A program made the position numbers and the translations under genes. A stretch of DNA of 64,000 nucleotides from Betaproteobacteria bacterium. GTDB taxonomy: Bacteria > Pseudomonadota > Gammaproteobacteria > Burkholderiales > SG8-41. The notes beneath the pieces are model-generated. The model was not told the origin of the DNA. It was given only the letters and a program-made list of their open reading frames with translations, and searched no databases. The first letter of the stretch is position 1, and each line of letters opens with the position of its first letter. Positions 17,269 to 26,177 of this stretch are shown one piece after another. The stretch is taken from positions 1-64,000 of the forward strand of contig JAOTVX010000003.1 in the NCBI GenBank assembly GCA_029863175.1. Reading direction: 5' to 3'.

Positions 17269-18873
17269 ATGACCATTCAGCCGCTCGCCTCTGCGGGATA
17301 TCCGCTCGAATTCAAGGACAGCACGAGCTGCAAGAGCTGGGTCGAGCAGCTCACGCTCACCAATATCCAGCTCACGCAGCAGGTGCTCACGCGCCAGCTC
17401 GCCAGCCTCAACGCTGCCAACTTGCCCGCCCTCGAGCGGCTGAAAATCCTCGAGGTGCTCAAGGAACCCGCGCACTTCGTGCAGACCGAGTCTGCCAAGC
17501 GCTATGCCGGCAAGCCGTTGCCGCTCGACGCCAACGAAACGACGGTGTGGAGCAACGTCATCGCGCTATGGCAGGAGATGAGCAACAACTATCAGCACTG
17601 CTTGAGAGCCTACCGCGAGGGCGACCTTCCGATTGCGCCCCACGCCGCGCTGGTGACGATGCGGTGCTTGGGGCTGCTGGGCAGCATCATGCTCGACTAT
17701 TACCGCGTCTATCGGCAACCGGCGGGCATGATGTGGCGCTCGCTGCACGAAATGTACGCGTTCGCGGAGAGCCACGGATTCGCGCGCATACGCGTGCAGG
17801 ACAGCTTCACGCACCATGACCCCGACTCCAGCTGCGCCGAGAATTACGTGCAGGTCCTGCTCGCGCATCTTGCAAATCCCTTCTCGCTGTCGGTGCGGCA
17901 GATGGCTTTCGTATCACGCTGGCTCGAGCGGTGGTCGACCCTGGTCGGTCTCGCAACCCAGCCACTGCCGACCGGACCGATCCCTTCGCTGGCGGTCGAC
18001 CTGACGGGCGCGGGCGGCGTGGTCTTCGCGGGCAATCTAGAGCCCAATCCGAACTTGCGTTACCTCGATCTCGAACATTTGTCCAAGACGCTGCGCCAAA
18101 CGATCAACTTTCTCAAGCAGGGCCAGACGCCGGGTCAGCTCGGGCTGGGTGATGACGCCCGTCAGCCCGGCTGCGAGAACCTCGTCATGTTGCTCTACGT
18201 GCAATGGTGCCGGGCAGGAACCGCGCGCTCCGAGGAGCGCTCTGCCATCGAAGAGGCGGCAGAGGTCTGTTTCGGCCCTGCCGCGGCGTATGCCAATATC
18301 GGCGGCATGCGCGACGTGCACCAGCCGGGCGAAATCACCGCGCGCGAAAGGCGCGACATGGAATCGTTCGGGTTTGTTCCACGCGTCGATCACGACGCGC
18401 AGGAGGCGACGCAAAGCAAAGATCTCGAGCCGTGGCAGATCCTCAACCACAGCGCCTCGGGCTTCATGTGCATGCTGCGCGAGCCGAACGGCCATGGACG
18501 CATCAGGCACAACCAGTTTCTTGCCGTGCGCCGGAGCGGTAGGCGCAATTTCCATGTCGGGATGGTGCAATGGCTGCGAGTCGATGAAGACGGCGAGCTC
18601 TTTTGCGGCGTACGCCTGTTTCCGGGCACGCCCCAGGCGATTTCGGTGCGGCCGTCGAACTTCAATCTCGCGGGCACCAGCCGCTACGAGGGCGCACTCT
18701 TGCTGCCGGAGGTGCCGGCGCCAGCCACACCGGCAACGCTCGTACTGCCGGCCGGTTGGTTCCAGAGCGGGCGCTTCGTCGAGATCTACTCGGATCGCAA
18801 GCAGGTGGCCAAGCTGCTCAACCTGCTCGAAAAAGGCAGCGACTTCGACCGCGGAACCATCGTGGTCGTCTGA
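17269..18873 (+). CDS. Conserved betaproteobacterial protein with PilZ-like C-terminal motif (paralogue B)
   Basis: The 534-residue paralogue of the protein at 14947-16545 shares segments such as WRSLHEMYAFAES, RWLERWSTLVGLATQPLP, LSKTLRQTINFLKQGQTP and the C-terminal ILNHSASGFMCML, again N-x-S-x-x-G as in PilZ domains, then GMVQWLRVDEDGELFCGVRLFPG. Unlike A, it keeps a longer linker (VCFGPAAAYANIGG) before the PilZ-like part. The start is the ATG at 17269, after AAGGAAG. Two copies so close suggest a local duplication, perhaps with division of labour. No enzyme motif is seen. Confidence 0.65.
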   Translation: MTIQPLASAGYPLEFKDSTSCKSWVEQLTLTNIQLTQQVLTRQLASLNAANLPALERLKILEVLKEPAHFVQTESAKRYAGKPLPLDANETTVWSNVIALWQEMSNNYQHCLRAYREGDLPIAPHAALVTMRCLGLLGSIMLDYYRVYRQPAGMMWRSLHEMYAFAESHGFARIRVQDSFTHHDPDSSCAENYVQVLLAHLANPFSLSVRQMAFVSRWLERWSTLVGLATQPLPTGPIPSLAVDLTGAGGVVFAGNLEPNPNLRYLDLEHLSKTLRQTINFLKQGQTPGQLGLGDDARQPGCENLVMLLYVQWCRAGTARSEERSAIEEAAEVCFGPAAAYANIGGMRDVHQPGEITARERRDMESFGFVPRVDHDAQEATQSKDLEPWQILNHSASGFMCMLREPNGHGRIRHNQFLAVRRSGRRNFHVGMVQWLRVDEDGELFCGVRLFPGTPQAISVRPSNFNLAGTSRYEGALLLPEVPAPATPATLVLPAGWFQSGRFVEIYSDRKQVAKLLNLLEKGSDFDRGTIVVV

Positions 18874-18930
18874 TGACCACGATGGTTTAGGAACACCGGG
18901 GCCGCGAGGTCGAAATACAGAGCCACGCAC

Positions 18931-18965
18931 CGCTCACGGTTCACCGCTCACCGTTTACCGTTCGC
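18931..18965. repeat. Degenerate CGTTCAC heptamer array
   Basis: Five 7-base units (CGCTCAC, GGTTCAC, CGTTTAC, CGTTCGC) end six bases before the stop of the phoB-phoR relic. On the minus strand they read GTGAACG/GTGAGCG, the 3'-type sense. Confidence 0.8.
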
Positions 18966-18971
18966 CGACAG

Positions 18972-19389
18972 TCAGGCGCTGCGCGCTACCGCATCCCGGC
19001 GGCGCGGGGCCAGCAAACGCTCCGCTGGAAATACCGCGCTGAAGGCGCTGCCACGTCCCGGCTCACTCGCGATGTCGAGATGGGCCTTGTGCCGGCTGAG
19101 CACATGCTTGACGATCGCAAGGCCTAGGCCGGTGCCGCCCACCGGAGAGAGCGCACGCGTCGTGATACAGCGAGCGCACAAGATCCGGCACGTTGACCGG
19201 CTCTTCGCGCAGCGGGCTGTGCGAGCTTTCCAGCTGTGACAGCGCAAGCAGGTCTTCCACGAGCCGCTGCATGCGTCGCGCCTGGTCCATCATCAGCGGC
19301 AGCGCGCGGTGCCCGGCGATTTCCAGGTTGTAGAAGACCAGTTCCTGGATCGCGGGCTCGTCCTCAACTACCAATATGGTTGCCGCCAT
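18972..19389 (-). pseudogene. phoB-phoR relic: fused, internally deleted two-component system
   Basis: On the minus strand an ATG at 19389 opens MAATILVVEDEPAIQELV, the N terminus of a PhoB-like response regulator. About 28 residues later the frame jumps to the HisKA region of a PhoR-like kinase (MMDQARRMQRLVEDLLALSQLES), then to VRSLYHDACALSGG. A second junction shifts frame and continues as the last ATPase box, GGTGLGLAIVKHVLSRHKAHLDIAS, to a TGA at 18972. The receiver core, the phosphoacceptor region, the sensor and most of the ATPase domain are gone. The remains therefore look like phosphate-regulon genes reduced by at least two internal deletions. They cannot work as a regulator. Confidence 0.85.
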
Positions 19390-19538
19390 CAGTGGGTTCG
19401 CGAAAAGTGTTGGGCAAATATTATGAAACAATCATTGCAGCATTGTGACGGCAACCCCGTCCCCGGAAGAAAACCCGTTTAGGATCAGAGTTTTCGTTGC
19501 ATGAGGCGTCGGGTATCATGGGCCCCTGGGGAGGGCAA

Positions 19539-19925
19539 ATGGCAGGTTTGAACAAAGGCGTGCCGCAGCCGACCGAGATCAAGCTGCACCAAGCCTCGCG
19601 GATCCTGGAGATCGCCTACAGCGAGAGCAAGACCTTCAGGCTGCCGTGCGAGTTTCTGCGCGTCTACTCGCCCTCAGCCGAGGTGCGCGGCCATGGGCCC
19701 GGCCAGGAAGTGCTGCAGGTGGGCAAGAAGGACGTCACCATCACCAAGGTCGAGCCTGTTGGCAACTACGCCGTGCAGCTCACGTTCTCCGACGGTCACG
19801 ATACCGGCATCTACTCCTGGGACCTTCTTTATGAGTACGGCACCAGTCAGGACGACATGTGGCGGCATTACTTGCAACGTATGGAGGACGCCGGCGCGAG
19901 CCGCGAACCTCTACCGGGTAAATAG
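19539..19925 (+). CDS. DUF971 protein (gamma-butyrobetaine hydroxylase-like N-terminal domain)
   Basis: The 128-residue protein is a stand-alone DUF971 domain: PTEIKLHQASRILEIAYSES, FRLPCEFLRVYSPSAEV, YAVQLTFSDGHDTGIYSWDLLYEYG. In proteobacteria it often sits directly upstream of ubiE, as here; its biochemical role is not known to me. The ATG at 19539 is favoured by GGAGGG seven bases upstream; an upstream ATG at 19518 is possible. After the stop come GGAANNN heptamers, mirrored by TTTCC units before ubiE. Confidence 0.85.
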   Translation: MAGLNKGVPQPTEIKLHQASRILEIAYSESKTFRLPCEFLRVYSPSAEVRGHGPGQEVLQVGKKDVTITKVEPVGNYAVQLTFSDGHDTGIYSWDLLYEYGTSQDDMWRHYLQRMEDAGASREPLPGK

Positions 19926-19977
19926 GAAACAGGAATTTGGAATGGTGAAAACCTGACAGACCCGTGGCGCGCTCAAT

Positions 19978-20005
19978 CCATTTCCCCTTTCCCATTCCCC
20001 ATTTC
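19978..20005. repeat. CCATTTC heptamer array ending two bases before the ubiE start
   Basis: Four 7-base units (CCATTTC, CCCTTTC, CCATTCC, CCATTTC) fill the place where a ribosome site would be expected for ubiE. They are inverted relative to GGAATTT/GGAATGG units just past the DUF971 stop (about 19924-19945). Confidence 0.85.
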
Positions 20006-20007
20006 CA

Positions 20008-20739
20008 ATGAAGACCACCGACTTCGGCTACCAAACCGTTCGCGAGGACGAGAAATCGCACCGCGTCGCCGACGTGTTTGAATCGGTCGCGGACCGCTAC
20101 GATCTCATGAACGACTTCATGTCGCTCGGGCTGCACCGGTTCTGGAAGCGTTTCGCGGTGAGCCAATCCCTAGTGACACCGGGCTCACGCGTGCTCGATG
20201 TGGCCGGCGGCACGGCTGATCTCACCCGGCTGTTCGCGCAGCGCGTCGGCTCCCGGGGCCACGTGGTGCTCACCGACATCAGCGACGCGATGCTCCGCCG
20301 CGGGCGCGACCGTTTGCTCGACACGGGCTTGGTGGTGCCCGCGGTACGGTGCGACGCCGAGGGGCTGCCCTTCACGACCGGGTACTTCGATTGCGTGAGC
20401 GTCGCATTCGGTTTGCGCAACATGACCCACAAGGAAGCCGCGCTCGCGGAAATGCGCCGCGTGCTCCGTCCCGGGGGAAGGCTGCTGGTGCTGGAGTTCT
20501 CCCGGGTCTGGCAGCCGCTCAAGCCACTCTACGACGCCTACTCGTTCAACGTGCTGCCACGGCTTGGACAACTGGTCGCAAACGACGCCGCGGCCTACCG
20601 CTACCTCGCCGAGTCGATCCGGATGCACCCGGACCAGGAGCAATTGAAGCAGATGATGGAGTACGCCGGCCTCGAGCGAGTCGAATACTTTAATCTCGCC
20701 GCCGGAGTCGTTGCACTGCATCGCGGATACAAGTTCTGA
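20008..20739 (+). CDS. ubiE: UbiE C-methyltransferase (ubiquinone/menaquinone synthesis)
   Basis: UbiE adds the C-methyl group of 2-polyprenyl-6-methoxy-1,4-benzoquinol, and of demethylmenaquinol where menaquinone is made, using SAM at the inner face of the membrane. At 243 residues it is of normal length. Family signatures are [19 protein letters not shown], the SAM site [33 protein letters not shown], and the C-terminal [17 protein letters not shown]. The start ATG has no purine-rich ribosome site because a pyrimidine-rich heptamer array abuts it, so translation may depend on the upstream gene. It is followed by ubiJ. Confidence 0.96.
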   Translation: MKTTDFGYQTVREDEKSHRVADVFESVADRYDLMNDFMSLGLHRFWKRFAVSQSLVTPGSRVLDVAGGTADLTRLFAQRVGSRGHVVLTDISDAMLRRGRDRLLDTGLVVPAVRCDAEGLPFTTGYFDCVSVAFGLRNMTHKEAALAEMRRVLRPGGRLLVLEFSRVWQPLKPLYDAYSFNVLPRLGQLVANDAAAYRYLAESIRMHPDQEQLKQMMEYAGLERVEYFNLAAGVVALHRGYKF

Positions 20740-20790
20740 CGCCGGCGCCGCCGCATTGCGGCGGCCACGCCGGAGCTTGCTGCTCTGCCC

Positions 20791-21387
20791 ATGATTGAAC
20801 CCACTGCCGTCGCCTTCATCAACCACCTGCTCCGCGGCGCGAGCTGGGCGCGCGAGGCCCTCTTGTCTCATGCCGGCAAGACTGCCCGCTTCGAGGTCTT
20901 GCCGTTCACCGTTTCGCTCACCGTGCTGGAAAGCGGCGAAGTCGCTGCAGCGGCGGCTGGCGCCGTTCCTTTGATCACGCTCCGGCTCACCCCGGGCCTG
21001 CTGCTACGGCTTGCGGCACGCGACGACAATGCGTGGCGGGAGGTCGAGGTCGCCGGCGATACTGATTTCGCCGCGACGATCAATCATCTTGTTCGCCATC
21101 TGCGCTGGGACGTCGAGGAAGACCTCAGCCACTTCTTCGGTGATGTCGCCGCCCACCGCATGGCCGAGAGCGGCCGCTCTGTCCGCCGCTGGGGCGAGCG
21201 GACCGCGCAACATATGGGCCGCTCTCTCGCCGGCTACTGGACCGAGGAAGACCCGCTGATCGCGAGCTCGCAAGAAGTGGCGGAGTTCAATCGCGCGATC
21301 GATGTATTGCGCGACGACGTCGCGCGGCTCGAGAAGCGTTTAGATAACATCTTGAACCGTCAGGCCCGCCAAGAAGAACCGGATTGA
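20791..21387 (+). CDS. ubiJ: UbiJ, SCP2-domain ubiquinone biosynthesis accessory factor
   Basis: The 198-residue protein has an SCP2/sterol-carrier fold (about 15-120; ALLSHAGKTARFEVLPFTVSLTV, ITLRLTPGLLLRLA) that, with UbiK, helps assemble the ubiquinone synthesis complex and bind lipid intermediates. The C terminus is coiled-coil-like (VAEFNRAIDVLRDDVARLEKRL), as in UbiJ. It lies 51 bases after ubiE. ubiB, usually next, is separated by a three-gene opposite-strand insertion (21466-24466). The stop is followed immediately by an AACCGCAGAT decamer array. Confidence 0.88.
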   Translation: MIEPTAVAFINHLLRGASWAREALLSHAGKTARFEVLPFTVSLTVLESGEVAAAAAGAVPLITLRLTPGLLLRLAARDDNAWREVEVAGDTDFAATINHLVRHLRWDVEEDLSHFFGDVAAHRMAESGRSVRRWGERTAQHMGRSLAGYWTEEDPLIASSQEVAEFNRAIDVLRDDVARLEKRLDNILNRQARQEEPD

Positions 21388-21417
21388 AACCGCAGATAAA
21401 CTCAGATCAACGCGCAT
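21388..21417. repeat. Decamer array directly after the ubiJ stop
   Basis: Three 10-base units starting AACCGCAGAT (then AAACTCAGAT and CAACGCGCAT) begin at the base after TGA. This is the 3'-type sense for a plus-strand gene. Confidence 0.75.
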
Positions 21418-21465
21418 ACGGCCCGCGGATCCCTTCGCTTTCATTCTCCTGCCTTCTGCCTTTCG

Positions 21466-22425
21466 CTAGCCGGGACGCGCGGCAAAGTGCTCCTTGGCAA
21501 ACGCCACGCGTTCCGCAATTGTCTTGAGCCCGCTGTGTTCGCGCTTGATCTGCTCCAGGCGTGACCGGAGCCCTTCCCGGTTCGCCATCTGGATCGCGAG
21601 GCCGGGACGCGCGTTGAGCTCGAGGATCAGCGGTCCCTTGTCGCGGTCGAGCACGATGTCGATTCCCTGGTAGCCCAAGCCTGTCAGTTCGTAGCTGCGG
21701 GCACCGAGCTCGAGCAACGTCTCCCAGCGCGGAATGGTAACGCCGGCGACCGGATTGCCGGTGTCGGGATGCTCTTCGACGATGGACGTGCCCCACACCG
21801 CGGTGAGTGTCCTGCCGCTCGCCAAATCGATACCCGCCCCGAGTGCGCCTTGATGCAGATTTGCCTTCCCGCCCGAGATGCGTGTGGGCAGGCGCACCAT
21901 CGCCATCACCGGCACGCCCAGGAATACAATGATTCGCACGTCCGGTACGCCGCGATAGGTGATCGCCTCGAACGCTGGATCGAATATGACGCGGTACTCG
22001 ATCAGCGCCTGGTCGGTCTGCCCGCCCAGGCTGTAAATGCCCGACAGAATATTCGAGACGTGGAATGTCATTTCCTCCTCGTCGAGGAAACTCCCGTCGG
22101 CCACGCGAAAGAGCGAGCGCGTGCGCCCTGTGACCACGATGATGCCGTCGCCCTGGCTACCGCGGGCGGGCTTCACCACGAAGCTCGGATGCTCCGCCAG
22201 CAGCGCCGGCAGGTCCCGCAACTGGCGGTTGATCTCAATCACGCCGTAGAGCTCGGGCACCGCCACGCCCGCGCGCATCGCGAGCTGCTTGGTCAGCACC
22301 TTGTCGTCGACCAGCGGGTAACACGCCCGCCGGTTGTACGGCAGGGTGTATTCGGCATTGCGCTCGTTGATGCTAAGCACGCCCGCCGAGTACAGGCGAC
22401 CGGCGATACCGAGCAGGCTCGTCAC
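21466..22425 (-). CDS. ATP-grasp ligase (alpha-L-glutamate ligase/RimK-like)
   Basis: The 319-residue protein has the ATP-grasp fold: LVDDKVLTKQLAMRAGV, the ATP loop FVVKPARGSQGDGIIVV, and the metal-binding end LGYQGIDIVLDRDKGPLILELNARPGLAIQ. The branch is that of alpha-L-glutamate-ligase-like proteins found with transglutaminase-7TM genes. It is expected to join an amino acid or peptide to a carboxylate using ATP; the substrate is not known. The GTG start at 22425 overlaps the stop of the 7TM gene by four bases, so translation is coupled. It is the last gene of a three-gene minus-strand operon. Confidence 0.85.
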   Translation of the reverse strand: MTSLLGIAGRLYSAGVLSINERNAEYTLPYNRRACYPLVDDKVLTKQLAMRAGVAVPELYGVIEINRQLRDLPALLAEHPSFVVKPARGSQGDGIIVVTGRTRSLFRVADGSFLDEEEMTFHVSNILSGIYSLGGQTDQALIEYRVIFDPAFEAITYRGVPDVRIIVFLGVPVMAMVRLPTRISGGKANLHQGALGAGIDLASGRTLTAVWGTSIVEEHPDTGNPVAGVTIPRWETLLELGARSYELTGLGYQGIDIVLDRDKGPLILELNARPGLAIQMANREGLRSRLEQIKREHSGLKTIAERVAFAKEHFAARPG

Positions 22426-23945
22426 CGCGCCAGCACCTTGAAACGCCGCAATTCGGTGAGGCGGTAACCGGTGTAGCGGCCGAGCAGAAGCGTCGCCGCC
22501 AACACGATTAGCAGAAGCTCGGGGAACACGAAGGCAAGGTGCTCGACCACCCGCACGTTCATGAGGAGGAAGCAGAGCACCCCTACAAAAATGCTGCCCG
22601 CGGCCTGCTGGAACGCTTCCGCTGCCCCGCGCTCCTCCCATACGAGGGTCATGCGCTCGATCGTCATGGTCAGAATGACGATGGGAAAGAGCCCGATCGA
22701 GAGCCCGCGATCGAAGCCGAGGTGAAATGAAAGCACGGTCAGCGTCGCGAGCAGCATAATCACGACGATGACGATGGCTGCAAGACGCGGCACGAGCAGC
22801 AGTTTCAGCCGCTCCAGGTAGAAGCGAACACCCAAACCCAGGCCGACCACGATACTCAGGAAGAAAACGCCCCAGAAAACACCGGTCGCACGAAACGAAA
22901 GCGCGATCAGCACCGGCATGAAAGTGCCAAACGTTTTCACCCCGACGATGTTGCGCAGGACGACGAGCAACAGAATTCCGACCGGAATCACGAGTATGGT
23001 GCGGAACAGCGATTGAGCCTGCAGCGGCAGGCCGAACAGCGAGAATTCGATGAACCGCTTCTCGAGCGCTCGCTGCTGGGCAAGGGCGCTGCGAACCGCG
23101 TATTCGAACGAACGGCTGGTGGAGATGGTGTGGCGCAGGTTCTTGCCGCCGCTCACTTCGGCGAGGGGCGCCGTGCCGCGCCACCAGGGAAGCAACACCT
23201 GGTCCGGCTGCTGGCCAACGTCCCGCACGTACAGCGTGCGCCAGTGGCCCTTGTCGTGGTACTCGATCCAGCGATGAATCTGCGCATTACGCCGCTCCGG
23301 CGCCAGCGCGATGCCGTTCACCGCCCGCGCCGGGATGCCCGCGAGCTGCAGAAGCTGCACCGCCACGATCACAAGCCTGCGATTGCTCGGCTGATAGCCC
23401 AGTAGAAAATCAGCCTCGTCGCCTGAACTCGCCTCCTTCAGGCGCTTTACAAGTAGCGCGGCAAACGTCGCCGCATCGGCCGACTGCCGTTGCACGGCTC
23501 CGACGATGGTTTGCGCCGCCGCAAGCTGGGGCCGCGCCAACGCCGGCGCCTCCACCGACGGCCGGGGATCGTGTTCCTGCTCATTCCGCAGACCGCCACT
23601 CTGGAGCACTGCGCGGTAGTAGAGCGTTTGCAGACCCTTGGCCTCCCGCACCGTGTAGATGACACGACTGCCGATGCCGCGCTGCGGCTCCGTCGTGAGG
23701 CCGTACCCAGCGGAGACGAAGCTCTGGTCGAGGAGCATCAAGGCGCCGGTGCGCTGCGGCAGGAACAGGCTTGCCTTTACTGGCCCGCCGTCGGCTTCGA
23801 ACTGCAACTGTATTTCGACGCGCCAGATATCGGTGCGTGCCTCAGGCTTTAGCGGAAAGCCAAAGACCATGATCTTGTAAAAAAAGAAAGCGAGCGCGAG
23901 CGCTGTCAGCGATCCGGCGAGAATATAGAGGTGGACGCGTCTCAT
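22422..23945 (-). CDS. Inactive transglutaminase-like protein fused to seven membrane helices
   Basis: The 507-residue protein starts with a membrane anchor (YILAGSLTALALAFFFYKIMVF). A periplasmic transglutaminase-like region follows (about 30-290; LLGYQPSNRRLVIVAVQLLQLAGIPARAVNG and IHRWIEYHDKGHWRTLYVRD), in which the usual catalytic Cys is not apparent. From about 310 there are seven membrane segments (LVVLRNIVGVKTFGTFMPVLIAL, VFWGVFFLSIVVGLGLGV and on). Family knowledge: such proteins are encoded with ATP-grasp ligases and retropepsin-like proteases, exactly as here. It overlaps both neighbours by four bases. A role in periplasmic peptide tagging or trimming is suspected only. Confidence 0.85.
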   Translation of the reverse strand: MRRVHLYILAGSLTALALAFFFYKIMVFGFPLKPEARTDIWRVEIQLQFEADGGPVKASLFLPQRTGALMLLDQSFVSAGYGLTTEPQRGIGSRVIYTVREAKGLQTLYYRAVLQSGGLRNEQEHDPRPSVEAPALARPQLAAAQTIVGAVQRQSADAATFAALLVKRLKEASSGDEADFLLGYQPSNRRLVIVAVQLLQLAGIPARAVNGIALAPERRNAQIHRWIEYHDKGHWRTLYVRDVGQQPDQVLLPWWRGTAPLAEVSGGKNLRHTISTSRSFEYAVRSALAQQRALEKRFIEFSLFGLPLQAQSLFRTILVIPVGILLLVVLRNIVGVKTFGTFMPVLIALSFRATGVFWGVFFLSIVVGLGLGVRFYLERLKLLLVPRLAAIVIVVIMLLATLTVLSFHLGFDRGLSIGLFPIVILTMTIERMTLVWEERGAAEAFQQAAGSIFVGVLCFLLMNVRVVEHLAFVFPELLLIVLAATLLLGRYTGYRLTELRRFKVLAR

Positions 23946-24466
23946 CGCAATTTGAGCTTGGCGCAGTCGGGCTCGACGGTGTTGGTGATTTCCGAGTTCA
24001 CCAAAATTTGATTATTCGCGAGGAATGAGCGTCCGACGAGAAACGGCTGCTTGAAGCGAGTGCGATCGGCAAGATTCACCTCCGTAATGCGGTAGGCGCG
24101 GCCGAGGCACACGCCCATCAGCACCGTCGGGCGTTCATGCGCTTTTCCTCCGCGTCGGCTCTTGATCTCCGTGATGCGTATCACCCTGCGCTCAAAATGC
24201 ACCTTGCGTCCGTCTTCGCCCGTGACCTCGAAAGCGACCCAATGACTGCCGTCGCGGGTGAACCAGCGCACGTCGGGTGCATGGAGCGACGAGTTGTCAG
24301 CACCCGTGTCGAGCTTGGCGGAAAGGACGACTCCCTCCTCCCCCAGCCGGACGCGCTCGATCCAGCCGGCGACGCGCATCTCCTCCATCACGGTCGTGGC
24401 AGCGCCGGGCGTCGCGCCCAACGCAAGCGCAGCGAGCAAAACACGGCGTGCGGTCTTCCTGGCCAT
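23942..24466 (-). CDS. Retropepsin-like aspartic protease (RimB/DUF785 type), exported
   Basis: The 174-residue protein has an N-terminal signal peptide (KTARRVLLAALALGATPGAA) and a single retropepsin-like domain with the catalytic triplet in LSAKLDTGADNSSLHA, plus RPTVLMGVCLGRA and GRSFLANNQILVNSE typical of the family sometimes named ATP-dependent zinc protease. It would act in the periplasm as a dimer. The ATG at 24466 is chosen because it begins the signal peptide. It is first in the operon and overlaps the 7TM gene by ATGA. It diverges from ubiB, leaving 93 bases for both promoters. Confidence 0.85.
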   Translation of the reverse strand: MARKTARRVLLAALALGATPGAATTVMEEMRVAGWIERVRLGEEGVVLSAKLDTGADNSSLHAPDVRWFTRDGSHWVAFEVTGEDGRKVHFERRVIRITEIKSRRGGKAHERPTVLMGVCLGRAYRITEVNLADRTRFKQPFLVGRSFLANNQILVNSEITNTVEPDCAKLKLR

Positions 24467-24559
24467 AAAGAGATCCGAAATGATACAGATCGCTAGGACG
24501 CAATGCCAGTCGGCCGGGTTCGCTTCCCGCGCCGGAGACGCGGCAGTTAAAATCGACCG

Positions 24560-26074
24560 ATGCGCCTGCCCCGCCTCATCAAGATCCTCCGTATCAGCTT
24601 GCGCTTCCGCCTCGACGAGTTCGTCCTCGGGCACGAGCGCGTGCGCGGGTTGCGCGCAGTTATCAACGTGCTGTTGTTCTGGCGCGCACCGCGCGAGCCT
24701 CGCGCGGTGCGGTTACGGCAAGCGCTGGAAGCGCTAGGCCCGATTTTCGTGAAGTTCGGGCAGATTCTGTCTACGCGCCGCGACTTGCTCGCCCCCGATA
24801 TCGCCGATGAGCTCGCAAAGCTGCAGGACCAGGTTCCGCCTTTCCCCGCCGAAGAGGCCCTCGCCATCATTCATCGCGTCTATGGCAAGCCGGCGGAGGA
24901 AGTTTTCGCCGAGTTCCAGCGCGAGCCGGTCGCAAGCGCGTCGGTGGCCCAGGTCCATCTCGGACGGTTGTCCGACGGCACCGAGATCGCAGTCAAGGTC
25001 CTGCGCCCAGGCATCTCCACCATCATCAATGAGGACCTGGCGCTGCTCGACGCCGGCGCCTCGCTCATCGAATGGCTCTGGGCCGATGGCAAGCGGCTGC
25101 GGCCGCACGGCGTGGTGGCCGAGTTCGCCAAGCACCTGGAGGTGGAGCTCGACCTGTTGCGCGAGGCGTCCAATGCCAGCCAGCTGCGGCGCAACTTCGC
25201 CGACTCACCGCTGCTGATCGTGCCCGAGATTCATTGGGATTACTGCACGAGCGAGGTCATGGTGATGGAGCGAATGCACGGCACGCCGATCTCGCAGGTG
25301 GCTGAGCTGCGCGCGCAGGACATCGATATTCCCCGGCTCTCTCGCGCGGGCGTGGAGATCTTCTTCACGCAGGTCTTCCGCGATGGCTTTTTCCATGCCG
25401 ACATGCACCCCGGAAACATCCTGGTGGCGCAGGACGGGCGCTATATTGCCCTCGACTTCGGCATCATGGGCACACTGACGGACGTCGACAAGAACTACCT
25501 CGCCCAGAACTTCCTCGGCTTTTTCCGGCGCGACTACCGCCGGGTGGCCGAGGCGCATATCGAATCCGGCTGGGCGCCGAAAGACACACGCGTCGATGAT
25601 TTCGAGGCGGCGATTCGCGCCGCGTGCGAACCGGTCTTCGCCAAGCCGCTGAAGGAGATCTCCTTTGGACGGCTGCTGCTGCGCCTGTTCCAGACCTCAC
25701 GCCGCTTCAACATCCAGATCCAGCCGCAGCTCGTGCTCCTGCAAAAAACGCTGCTCAATATCGAAGGCCTGGGCCGCGAGCTCGATCCAGACCTCGATCT
25801 GTGGGAAACGGCGAAGCCTTTCCTCGAGCGCTGGATGGCCGAGCAGGTCGGCTGGCGCGGTCTCGTCGAGCGCGTCAAGCAGGAGGCGCCTTACTGGAGC
25901 GCAATCCTGCCGCAGCTGCCGCGGCTGCTCCACCAGGCACTGCTGCGCCCGGAGCAGACTTCGGACGCGGACGATCTCGCGAAGCGGCTGCGGCAGCAGC
26001 AAATCCAAAGCCGGTTGCTCGCTGTGATCGCGTTGGCGCTTGCCGCCATTGTCGTGCTCCAACTCTTCGACTGA
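24560..26074 (+). CDS. ubiB: UbiB atypical kinase/ATPase for ubiquinone synthesis
   Basis: The 504-residue protein of the ABC1/ADCK family supports ubiquinone synthesis at the membrane. The family KxGQ motif is in [16 protein letters not shown], the Ala-rich loop is [13 protein letters not shown], and the Asp motifs are [11 protein letters not shown] and [11 protein letters not shown]. The C terminus carries two predicted membrane helices ([18 protein letters not shown]). The length is normal. The start is the ATG at 24560. It is cut off from ubiE and ubiJ by the opposite-strand protease, 7TM and ligase operon. Confidence 0.95.
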   Translation: MRLPRLIKILRISLRFRLDEFVLGHERVRGLRAVINVLLFWRAPREPRAVRLRQALEALGPIFVKFGQILSTRRDLLAPDIADELAKLQDQVPPFPAEEALAIIHRVYGKPAEEVFAEFQREPVASASVAQVHLGRLSDGTEIAVKVLRPGISTIINEDLALLDAGASLIEWLWADGKRLRPHGVVAEFAKHLEVELDLLREASNASQLRRNFADSPLLIVPEIHWDYCTSEVMVMERMHGTPISQVAELRAQDIDIPRLSRAGVEIFFTQVFRDGFFHADMHPGNILVAQDGRYIALDFGIMGTLTDVDKNYLAQNFLGFFRRDYRRVAEAHIESGWAPKDTRVDDFEAAIRAACEPVFAKPLKEISFGRLLLRLFQTSRRFNIQIQPQLVLLQKTLLNIEGLGRELDPDLDLWETAKPFLERWMAEQVGWRGLVERVKQEAPYWSAILPQLPRLLHQALLRPEQTSDADDLAKRLRQQQIQSRLLAVIALALAAIVVLQLFD

Positions 26075-26177
26075 CAAAATCGGGGCGCGCGTTAAATGGC
26101 GCACCTAGTGTGCTGGCGTCCACCTCTACCGGATATAATTGCGCCGCGCCGCAGCGCTGACATCGGAGAGGCCGGAG

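Noticed and set aside
22426..23184. N-terminal extension of the ATP-grasp gene to 23184
   Set aside because: It overlaps the 7TM gene in another frame and is Arg/Ser-rich shadow sequence; the GTG at 22425 with a 4-base overlap fits the family start.
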